Of a stretch of 5,336 bases of DNA, positions 1 through 4,858 are shown one piece after another. Numbering within the stretch: position 1 is the first letter of the stretch; each line of letters starts with the position of its first letter. The position numbers and the translations under genes are program-made. Origin of the DNA: Alphaproteobacteria bacterium (GTDB taxonomy: Bacteria; Pseudomonadota; Alphaproteobacteria; JAAXGF01); NCBI GenBank assembly GCA_012267605.1, contig JAAXGF010000374.1, forward strand, positions 1 to 5,336, given 5' to 3'. The notes beneath the pieces are model-generated. The model was not told where the DNA came from. It saw nothing but the letters and a program-made list of their open reading frames with translations, and did no database searches.

Positions 1-507
1 CAGCGCGTCTTCCTTACCTTCGCCGGCGCGCACGCGCGAAAGGTAGAGCCACATGGCGTCCTGGGCATCATCGGGATCGCTGTCGAGGGATACCGCGAAA
101 TCACCGGCGGCGGCGGCGAATTCGCCGACGTAAAAACGGCTGAACCCGCGCCACCTATAGACAAAGGGAACTTCGGGGATGGGGTTTTTCACCGATTCTC
201 CGTAATCGGCGATGGCCAGTTCATAGTCGCCGTTCATGTCATGGGCCATGCCACGATGAAAATAAACCCAGCCCAGATCCTCGCCCGAAATCTCACCGGA
301 TTCGATGGCTCGCGTACAGTAATGGAGCAGCAGTCCGGCGCTATCGAGGATATCCATGCATGCCTTGGCGTCAGCGGGCCCATCCACCGGGGCGGGTATG
401 TCGCTTTTTTTGGGCGGAGACTCGATGTCATCGGCGCCGACCGGCAAGGTCGAGGCGATCAAAAATCCTGCGGCGAAGGCCGCAACAACAGCAAGATACT
501 TTCTCAT
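1..507 (-). CDS. Secreted tetratricopeptide-repeat protein (3' end beyond the window)
   Basis: The first 169 residues are in the window, and the frame is still open at the left edge. Residues 1-25 form a signal peptide: Arg-Lys near the N-terminus, a hydrophobic core at 4-20 and a small-residue end (GA). There is no lipobox. After a Pro-rich stretch, C50 and C64 frame a helix and are followed by TRAIESGEISG, a pattern common in small alphaproteobacterial TPR proteins. Two TPR units follow at about 77-108 (YFHRG...GDYELAIADY) and 113-146 (YRWRGFSRFYVGEF...). The next stretch, AMWLYLSRVRAGEG, is NlpI-like. The ATG at 507 is preceded by GGGGAA at a suitable distance. TPRs usually mediate protein contacts, so a periplasmic scaffold role is inferred and the partner is unknown. 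It is the last gene of the minus-strand set, about 120 bases beyond the FKBP gene. Confidence 0.8.
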   Translation of the reverse strand, partial: MRKYLAVVAAFAAGFLIASTLPVGADDIESPPKKSDIPAPVDGPADAKACMDILDSAGLLLHYCTRAIESGEISGEDLGWVYFHRGMAHDMNGDYELAIADYGESVKNPIPEVPFVYRWRGFSRFYVGEFAAAAGDFAVSLDSDPDDAQDAMWLYLSRVRAGEGKEDAL

Positions 508-528
508 GGATTCCCCGATACTCAGTCC

Positions 529-556
529 ATCATACCCGTCAAGGCCATGCCTCCAA
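529..556 (-). promoter_or_regulatory. Candidate sigma70-type promoter for the TPR gene
   Basis: On the minus strand TTGGAG (556-551) is followed after 16 bases by TATGAT (534-529). The -10 matches the consensus at 5 of 6 positions, but the -35 at only 3 of 6. It sits just ahead of the ribosome site and the ATG at 507, which would leave a short leader. It would let the TPR gene be expressed separately from the ankyrin-FKBP pair. This rests on consensus resemblance alone. Confidence 0.25.
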
Positions 557-629
557 TTTGCGGCCGAGGGGATATCATGAGTTTGCTCATTGAAAAAACA
601 CCGATGGTCACCGCGTCAGGTTCTTGGCG

Positions 630-1109
630 TTACAACCGGCTAGAGACCGGATAAATTTCGCGGAGGCGCGTTGCCGCCCTAGCCGACGATATCGACCAAT
701 CCAGCTCAAATGTCAGTGTCTTACCGGCAAGGGGATGGTTGGCGTCCAGCGTGACATTGTCGTCGTCGAGCTCGATCACGCGCAGTCGAACCTCATGACC
801 TTCAGCATTCGTCGCTTGCAGCTCGACCGCAACTTTCAGTTCCACCTGGGGCGGGATTTCATCCCGGCCGACGGTGTGGATGAGCCGGGGGTCGTGCATC
901 CCGTAAGCATCCTTCGGCTGGAGGGTGACGTGCTTCGTCTCGCCCTCGACCATGCCCACCAGGGCGTTTTCGAAGCCCCGGATGACCTGGCCGCCGCCGA
1001 TGGTTACCTCGATCGGCCCGCGCGCTGCGGAGCTGTCAAACTCGGTTCCGTCAGCAAACCTGCCCACGTAATGCACGCGGACAATATCGCCAACCATCGC
1101 GTTTCTCAT
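630..1109 (-). CDS. SlyD-like FKBP-type peptidyl-prolyl cis-trans isomerase, probable 3' frameshift
   Basis: This is a cytoplasmic-type prolyl isomerase with chaperone-like features and no signal peptide. Residues 7-67 form the first half of the FKBP barrel (GDIVRVHYVGRFADGTEFDSS, then VIRGFENALVGMVEGE). Residues 68-120 form the flap insert typical of SlyD-type enzymes, starting AYGMHDPRL. Residues 121-136 (LDANHPLAGKTLTFEL) return to the barrel with the family's NHPLAGK signature. The ATG at 1109 is chosen because GGAGG lies 6 bases upstream; an in-frame TTG at 1124 sits just upstream of that ribosome site and is unlikely. The C-terminus is odd. After D137 the frame reads WSISS and a 22-residue tail with no family resemblance. 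One added base near 697-699 would instead give D-x-V-D-I-V-G and a stop at 681-679, about 143 residues, which fits the family. A real frameshift or a sequencing error is therefore likely. The gene lies 34 bases after the ankyrin lipoprotein gene and is probably co-transcribed with it. Confidence 0.9.
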   Translation of the reverse strand: MRNAMVGDIVRVHYVGRFADGTEFDSSAARGPIEVTIGGGQVIRGFENALVGMVEGETKHVTLQPKDAYGMHDPRLIHTVGRDEIPPQVELKVAVELQATNAEGHEVRLRVIELDDDNVTLDANHPLAGKTLTFELDWSISSARAATRLREIYPVSSRL

Positions 1110-1115
1110 ATGCTT

Positions 1116-1120
1116 CCTCC
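1116..1120 (-). promoter_or_regulatory. Strong ribosome binding site that fixes the FKBP start
   Basis: GGAGG reads on the minus strand at 1120-1116, six bases before the ATG at 1109. The wider run GGGGAGG begins inside an upstream TTG codon at 1124. This argues that the TTG belongs to the ribosome site rather than being the initiator. Confidence 0.8.
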
Positions 1121-1143
1121 CCAAACCGTCCGATCGAAAGGAC

Positions 1144-1968
1144 TTAATCCGGGCAATCGATGGAAAACAGCACCCGGTCGCGGAATGTCAGCACGCAGAC
1201 CACGATCGCTGTATCGCTGCGTAGGGTATACTTGGACTTTTGGCCAGCGCTTTTTCGAAATTTGCGAAAAATTTCGGCGCGCTGCCTCTTGTACGAGTTT
1301 ATCAAGTCGACGCTTTCTCGTTTCGCCATATCCGATTCGAGCCCTAGGTGATATCGAGTGATGTTCTCGTGCTGGATGATGCCGACGACACCGATTAGAT
1401 CGGCGAAGGGATCGACAACCGTCCAACCCTCCTCGTAGAACTCGTCCATGGACATCCTACCCGGTTCATAACGCTTGATCCGCGTCAGTCTCTTGACGTT
1501 TGCCGGGCTTTGAATCAATTTGGGGTCAACCGTTGATTGCCTGGGAAAGCTTTCGCCTTGGTCTTTCCCGTGGAAGCGCGCGCCTCGTTGAACCAGCGCC
1601 TCGACGATTTTTCCCTGACCACGCAGATTGGCGACGACCAAAGGTGTATCGCCGTCTGCCTCCTCGGCGAATAAGTCTGCGCCGTGTTCCAACAGCAAGG
1701 TAGTGACCGGCAAATGGCCCATGAACGCGGCGTGGTGAAGTGCCGTCCAACCCTCTCGGTCGGGTTGGTTGACGTTCGAGCCCTCGCGGAGGATCGCCCT
1801 GACCTGATTGGTGTCACCAATGTGCACCGCCTGATGAAGTGCCGTGTCCGGCACGTTCGTGATGGGCGCCTCGGTGGCGCAACCCGCGACCCAGGCGATC
1901 ATCGCCGCGTAGAATACGGTCGCGGCGGCTCGTGGGTAACGTATGGCTTGGGGTCGCGTTTGGCGCAT
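1144..1968 (-). CDS. Ankyrin-repeat lipoprotein
   Basis: The protein has 274 residues. A charged N-terminus and a hydrophobic stretch at 14-28 end in the lipobox V-A-G-C, with C30 as the predicted lipidated cysteine. Three ankyrin repeats follow at about 40-69 (TALHQAVHIGDTNQVRAIL), 72-104 (GWTALHHAAFMGHLPVTTLL) and 105-135 (GDTPLVVANLRGQGKIVEAL). The last is degenerate at its second helix. Residues 136-274 do not match a family I recognise. They contain a basic stretch at about 158-171, a hydrophobic run near 190-198 (LIGVVGIIQ), a Lys/Arg-rich helix at 226-246, and a strand-rich end with C258 and C272. Ankyrin repeats bind proteins, so a membrane-anchored binding role in the envelope is inferred. 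The ATG at 1968 has AAGGTGG upstream at a workable distance. It is divergent from the EF-hand gene and leads into the FKBP gene. Confidence 0.85.
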   Translation of the reverse strand: MRQTRPQAIRYPRAAATVFYAAMIAWVAGCATEAPITNVPDTALHQAVHIGDTNQVRAILREGSNVNQPDREGWTALHHAAFMGHLPVTTLLLEHGADLFAEEADGDTPLVVANLRGQGKIVEALVQRGARFHGKDQGESFPRQSTVDPKLIQSPANVKRLTRIKRYEPGRMSMDEFYEEGWTVVDPFADLIGVVGIIQHENITRYHLGLESDMAKRESVDLINSYKRQRAEIFRKFRKSAGQKSKYTLRSDTAIVVCVLTFRDRVLFSIDCPD

Positions 1969-2012
1969 TCGCCACCTTTAGCATTCCAAATGGCTGAGGT
2001 ATCTCGCTAATT

Positions 2013-2041
2013 TATGTATAGAAACGAATCGACACCCTCAA
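2013..2041 (-). promoter_or_regulatory. Candidate promoter for the ankyrin-FKBP transcript
   Basis: On the minus strand TTGAGG (2041-2036) lies 15 bases from TATACA (2020-2015), or 17 bases from the overlapping TACATA (2018-2013). This is the only AT-rich, promoter-like patch in the divergent gap at 1969-2100. On the plus strand the same patch offers TATAGA (2017-2022), 17 bases after CTGAGG (1994-1999), which could serve the EF-hand gene. If both are real, the divergent promoters overlap and would compete. All matches are partial. Confidence 0.3.
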
Positions 2042-2100
2042 GTCCATGGGCGTAAAAGAGTTCCCGCGATTCACAGCGGCGAAGCAATGGAGAATTCGAC

Positions 2101-2805
2101 GTGAGAGAACATCATTTCTTGCAGGTTTCCGTACCTCTCTTGTTCGGCATCATGGTGTGTTTGGCCGGGGCCAATGCCGCGGCTGCCCCGGACCGGATGC
2201 AGGTGACGATCATGTTCGCCAAGTTGGACGCCAACGGTGACGGCTTCATCGACGCTGACGAAGCAGATAAACATCACGTGGCACATTTTTCCGGCTCCGA
2301 TATGAATTCGGACGGACTCCTCAATTTGGAAGAGCACAACGCAGGCATGATGCGAATGATGTCCCCGATGATGGGCAAACGGAATGTCCCGGCGGCACCG
2401 CCGCGCGCCTACATGGCCGCGTCGATGCCCCACGCCATGGGTTCCGGTATGGGTCCTGGGGGAATGGACGAAGCCATGCGCGATAAAATGAAGGCGGCCA
2501 TGGGTTCCGGCATGGGCCCTGAAGGCATGGATGAGGCTATGCGAGAGAAAATGAAGGCGGCCATGGGCGCTGATGGGGCAGGTGGTGGCGCCATCCGACA
2601 GGCCATGGGCGGGCGTATGTCCAAATACTTCAAGGTAATGGACGCTGATGGCGATGGCGCCCTGTCGCAGGAGGAGTTTGTCTCCGGGCATCGGATGCAT
2701 TTTCACTCCCTCGATCTAGACGGCGATGGCAAAGTGTCTCTGGGCGAATTTCGCAAAGGAATCGGCAACATGACGGAGCCCCCGAAGGGGCCAAACCCCG
2801 GCTAG
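2101..2805 (+). CDS. Exported four-EF-hand protein with Met-rich repeat linker
   Basis: The protein has 234 residues. A signal peptide is visible at 1-26 or 1-29 (hydrophobic core 8-23, then AGANAAAA). Four Ca2+-type EF-hand loops occur as two pairs: 43-54 (DANGDGFIDADE), 67-78 (DMNSDGLLNLEE), 181-192 (DADGDGALSQEE) and 205-216 (DLDGDGKVSLGE). Positions 1, 3, 5 and 12 are good ligands in every loop, so calcium binding in the periplasm or outside the cell is likely. Residues 81-180 form a linker with over 20 methionines, including MMRMMSPMM and two near-identical 21-residue units (112-132 and 133-153), with a decayed third. The Met spacing is compatible with amphipathic helices or with soft-metal (copper) binding; this is inference. 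The start is GTG at 2101 with GGAG eight bases upstream. The Pro/Gly-rich C-terminus ends at TAG 2803-2805. No enzyme domain is seen, and the partner is unknown. Confidence 0.88.
   Translation: MREHHFLQVSVPLLFGIMVCLAGANAAAAPDRMQVTIMFAKLDANGDGFIDADEADKHHVAHFSGSDMNSDGLLNLEEHNAGMMRMMSPMMGKRNVPAAPPRAYMAASMPHAMGSGMGPGGMDEAMRDKMKAAMGSGMGPEGMDEAMREKMKAAMGADGAGGGAIRQAMGGRMSKYFKVMDADGDGALSQEEFVSGHRMHFHSLDLDGDGKVSLGEFRKGIGNMTEPPKGPNPG
2434..2622 (+). repeat. 63-base in-frame tandem repeat (two good copies, one decayed)
   Basis: Copy 1 spans 2434-2496 and copy 2 spans 2497-2559, with 53 of 63 bases identical. Seven of the ten differences are synonymous and only two residues change (G to E, D to E). A third, partial copy from 2560 keeps the opening Ala-Met-Gly and the later Ala-Met-Gly spacing. 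The unit encodes AMGSGMGP-x-GMDEAMR-x-KMKA. Confidence 0.9.
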
Positions 2806-2881
2806 GGGCGTTCGCTAAGGAGGAATTCAGGACGGGTTCAAACGGATATGGGGGAGAACAGTTTTGCCGTCTGAGGCACCG

Positions 2882-4009
2882 TCAATAATTTACGCCCCGT
2901 TGATCGCGTAGGGCGGTTCGTACGAGTTCCCTTGTCTTGAGTGGCAAATCGAGTTTGCGGACGGCCTGTCGCCCTTGATCGGACATTTTTTGCCAGGTCT
3001 TACGGATGATGTTGAGTAGCTTCTCATTGGTTTGGGTGGCGGCGAACTCAGTGAACTCATACTCGAAAAACACGATGCTGGAGACATCTTCGAGGAGCTG
3101 GGTTTCCGGGTCCAGCTTGAAATTCTTTTTCTGCACCAGATCCTTGGTGCGTGCGATTTCTTCGTTTCTGTAGCCCATCTCGGCAAGAATTTCGCCGATC
3201 TTTTCGGCATGAAATTTGGCCAACGCATTGCGCCAGTTATGGTATCCGAGCCGGCCTGCGGGGTAGCTTGCGCGGGGAATTTCCCAGCGCGCGATGTGTT
3301 GAGCCCGGGCGGCAATCCGCACGAGATCGCTCGCGTTCGGCGCCAGTTGGTACAGCCAATGACTGCGGCGCCGCGAAATAAAGACTTCCCTCGCCCATTC
3401 TTCATCGTCGTGGGTGATCTTCGCCGGATCACCTAGGTTAATCGCGTCGATCCGGACCATGGTCTGAAAAAAACGGCGAACCCGCTCAGCACCGCCAGCC
3501 CTGGGCAAGGGAATTCCGTCTCCCAGACGCATCGGTAAGCCCTTGCCACTTTTGGGGCGCAGCTCGTCGGGCTTGAGTTCTCCGCACTCGTCTCCGAGCG
3601 GACAATAGCGGTGCGCCCACCGCTGTAGAGTCCGCGCGCCATCACCGGGGAGGGGCTCCACGAGTGTTCTCGACGGATCGGTAGATACCATTCGCACCAC
3701 GCCCCACCGCCGCAAGGTTTCGAATCGCCCCATCAGACGATCCGGGGGTAATCCGAGCGCTGTGCTCAATGTCTGCGGCGTATATGTTTGGTAGGCCAGC
3801 CGGCACACCATGTCCCTGAGAACCTCATCGCCGAGCAAAGCGGCCAGCCGGTCGATTTCCATCGGTGTGCAATATCCGCACTCCAACCCGTCGGTGGCCC
3901 GCGATCCTCCAGAATGAAATAGGACCACGCCAATAAACCAGGCAAGAATAATTCTCTTGCAAAATTGGTTTTCCAAGGGTGTCTCCGCCGATCCTCCAGG
4001 TTCGGTCAT
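2882..4009 (-). CDS. Winged-helix domain fused to DUF4202, with N-terminal signal or anchor segment
   Basis: The protein has 375 residues from the ATG at 4009. Residues 18-38 form a signal-like segment: K18-R19, a hydrophobic core (IILAWFIGVVLF), then GGSRA. Residues 50-121 look like an ArsR-type winged helix, with a probable recognition helix at 88-105 (PPDRLMGRFETLRRWGVV) and a wing at 106-120. Cysteines C44, C47 (CGYC), C69, C136 and C142 surround it. A Pro/Gly/Lys-rich linker (143-176) leads to a complete DUF4202 domain at about 178-366. It is recognised by RRSHWLYQLAP (214-224), the AQHIARWEIPRASYP block (236-250), FHAE (266-269), the LEDV..IVFFEYEF block (306-319) and IRKTWQKMS (335-343). 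DUF4202 has no settled function; the His/Asp/Glu pattern is reminiscent of HD-like helical domains (tentative). The stand-alone domain is about 190 residues, so this is a fusion. The ATG at 4009 lacks a ribosome site. A TTG at 3976, with GGAG six bases upstream, would give a tidier signal peptide and 364 residues. Confidence 0.8.
   Translation of the reverse strand: MTEPGGSAETPLENQFCKRIILAWFIGVVLFHSGGSRATDGLECGYCTPMEIDRLAALLGDEVLRDMVCRLAYQTYTPQTLSTALGLPPDRLMGRFETLRRWGVVRMVSTDPSRTLVEPLPGDGARTLQRWAHRYCPLGDECGELKPDELRPKSGKGLPMRLGDGIPLPRAGGAERVRRFFQTMVRIDAINLGDPAKITHDDEEWAREVFISRRRSHWLYQLAPNASDLVRIAARAQHIARWEIPRASYPAGRLGYHNWRNALAKFHAEKIGEILAEMGYRNEEIARTKDLVQKKNFKLDPETQLLEDVSSIVFFEYEFTEFAATQTNEKLLNIIRKTWQKMSDQGRQAVRKLDLPLKTRELVRTALRDQRGVNY
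3974..3986 (-). promoter_or_regulatory. Ribosome site and alternative TTG start of the DUF4202 fusion
   Basis: GGAG (3986-3983) is followed after six bases by TTG (3976-3974), in frame with the fusion protein at residue 12. Starting here gives an N-terminus MENQFCKR before the hydrophobic core, a standard signal-peptide layout. The longer form would instead carry three glutamates ahead of the core. A second purine-rich run, GGAGGAT (3997-3991), is also internal to the longer frame. No comparable site precedes the ATG at 4009. Confidence 0.45.
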
Positions 4010-4046
4010 GCCGAATTCATCGGCAGCGTACCATGCTGATTGCGCT

Positions 4047-4069
4047 AGTTTAACAAACTGATGGCGCCA
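4047..4069. promoter_or_regulatory. Small dyads just upstream of the DUF4202 fusion gene
   Basis: AGTTT-AAC-AAACT (4047-4059) is a perfect 5-base-arm dyad. It is followed at once by the 8-base palindrome TGGCGCCA (4062-4069). Read on the minus strand, a weak promoter (TTCACA, 18 bases, TGTTAA) would overlap the first dyad, placing it where a repressor could act. Arms this short can occur by chance. Confidence 0.25.
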
Positions 4070-4117
4070 AAGGTGTGAACTTGATTGAACCGGGGATTAG
4101 CATCGGACAGCTATGCC

Positions 4118-4170
4118 GGAATTACAAATCGTGGGGCAATTCCAATTAATTTCCGTGTCTCACTGCAGTG
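4118..4170. promoter_or_regulatory. Inverted repeats in the middle of the divergent region
   Basis: GGAATT (4118-4123) and AATTCC (4138-4143) are complementary arms 14 bases apart. Eighteen bases further on lies a perfect 10-base palindrome, CACTGCAGTG (4161-4170). Both lie in the only non-coding stretch between two winged-helix genes, so they are plausible operator material. Binding by either protein is unproven. Confidence 0.25.
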
Positions 4171-4198
4171 GAAACGCGTAAGGTAAAGATTGGCTCGG

Positions 4199-4214
4199 GG
4201 AACCGCCAGGTTCC
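4199..4214. promoter_or_regulatory. Perfect 16-base dyad GGAACC-N4-GGTTCC, candidate operator
   Basis: The six-base arms are perfectly complementary around the spacer GCCA. The centre is about 78 bases before the ATG at 4284. The size and symmetry match what a dimeric winged-helix regulator would bind. It could also form a six-pair hairpin in a leader RNA. In a 250-base gap one such match could arise by chance, so the call is tentative. Confidence 0.35.
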
Positions 4215-4254
4215 GTTCGCACCTCGGGCCTCCATTGATTTGCTTGAATTATTG

Positions 4255-4292
4255 GATCTGTGAAATGGCTAGTGATCTGTAAAATGGCTAGT
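4255..4292 (+). repeat. 19-base tandem duplication across the start of the winged-helix gene
   Basis: Copies at 4255-4273 and 4274-4292 match at 18 of 19 bases (G at 4262, A at 4281). Each copy carries the sequence AAATGGCTAGT, so the initiator ATG is duplicated (4265 and 4284). Because 19 is not a multiple of three, the upstream ATG is out of frame with the downstream one. Confidence 0.92.
4265..4282 (+). other. Five-codon leader mini-ORF (MASDL-stop) made by the duplication
   Basis: ATG at 4265 reads Met-Ala-Ser-Asp-Leu and stops at TAA 4280-4282, one base before the ATG at 4284. The first ATG has the better-placed purine run (GGA, 4254-4256), and the second ATG has no clear ribosome site. 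Translation of the real gene may therefore depend on reinitiation after the mini-ORF. That mechanism is inference. Confidence 0.35.
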
Positions 4293-4769
4293 CGGAAATC
4301 GATGATCATCGCTAGTTTAGTGCTGTCAATGCATCTTTCGAACTATTCGATGGCTGATACGGCTGGGGAAAATTCCGCGAACTCCCCAACCCCCGAACAA
4401 TGGATAAAACTGAATATCGCCCGAGAGCTGGCAGATAGAATCGCAGAGATGGCTGCGGGCATGAAGGAATTTAGGGGCCTCGTCCATGTGGTTGGGAATA
4501 GGGATCGCCTCTCAATTATTTGCCAGCTTCACGAAGGGAGGAAATCGGAACAAGATTTAGCGCGGAGTATCGGCATTGGAAGAGAAGACATCGTGTCTCA
4601 ACTCCCAAATCTTCAAGACATGGGGGTCATCAGAACAAGGCGTGATCACGGCGAGGTATATTATGTTCCGGCAAGCGCCAAGCACGAGAAATTTATGCGA
4701 GATATTTACAGTTCGTTTTGTTCATCGTTGGTGGACAAATGCGAACGAGACGATTTGCCCTACCGTTAG
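4284..4769 (+). CDS. Small winged-helix (ArsR-like) protein with N-terminal signal peptide
   Basis: From the ATG at 4284 the protein has 161 residues. Residues 1-24 look like a complete signal peptide: MASRKS, a hydrophobic core (MIIASLVLSM), then SNYSMA before D25. A polar linker and helix follow, then a winged-helix domain at about 58-130, with a probable recognition helix at 99-116 (GREDIVSQLPNLQDMGVI) and a beta wing at 117-130 (RTRRDHGEVYYVPA). C80, C146 and C153 match cysteines in the divergent DUF4202 fusion. The 50-residue core aligns with that protein without gaps, with 10 identities. A GTG at 4260 is also in frame, but it would add a hydrophobic WLVIC stretch from the duplicated segment. 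A DNA-binding fold behind a signal peptide is unusual: it may be a periplasmic fold variant or a membrane-tethered regulator. Base composition is lower in GC than in the left-hand genes, which suggests transfer. No close named family is recognised. Confidence 0.65.
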   Translation: MASRKSMIIASLVLSMHLSNYSMADTAGENSANSPTPEQWIKLNIARELADRIAEMAAGMKEFRGLVHVVGNRDRLSIICQLHEGRKSEQDLARSIGIGREDIVSQLPNLQDMGVIRTRRDHGEVYYVPASAKHEKFMRDIYSSFCSSLVDKCERDDLPYR

Positions 4770-4858
4770 TCGTCTTCCGAAACTCCCGCTGACGTATAAT
4801 ATTGTCATGATCGCGGGCAAATCCCGGTGAGGAGTTAAGGCAATCCGAGCTTACAGTC

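Noticed and set aside
577..598. Hairpin ATGAG-TTTG-CTCAT next to a run of six A as a terminator
   Set aside because: On the minus strand the T run comes before the hairpin, not after it. On the plus strand no gene ends here.
241..654. Plus-strand open frame of 137 codons
   Set aside because: It is antisense to the TPR gene's signal peptide and repeats, and its composition does not resemble a protein.
624..1361. Long plus-strand open frame of 245 codons
   Set aside because: It lies opposite the FKBP gene and the end of the ankyrin gene, both with clear domains and ribosome sites. It shows no domain of its own.
2071..2706. His-rich minus-strand open frame of 211 codons opposite the EF-hand gene
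   Set aside because: The His/Gly richness is what the complement of ATG- and GCC-rich repeat codons produces. The plus strand has four canonical EF-hands and a signal peptide.
2778..2799. GCCCC-CGAA-GGGGC hairpin at the end of the EF-hand gene as a terminator
   Set aside because: It lies inside the coding sequence, competes with a second GGGG/CCCC pairing, and no T run follows.
2817..2823. AAGGAGG just after the EF-hand stop as the ribosome site of a further gene
   Set aside because: No start codon lies at a suitable distance. The next ATG opens only an eight-codon frame.
2890..3432. Second minus-strand frame inside the DUF4202 gene, plus plus-strand frames at 3032-3436 and 3151-3381
   Set aside because: They overlap the complete DUF4202 domain and have no recognisable content.
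4795..4800. Perfect TATAAT in the convergent gap
   Set aside because: No acceptable -35 lies 16-18 bases upstream. Downstream there is only a seven-codon ORF without a ribosome site.
4576..4830. Plus-strand open frame of 84 codons overlapping the end of the winged-helix gene
   Set aside because: It is a shifted-frame shadow of the winged-helix gene with no ribosome site or domain.
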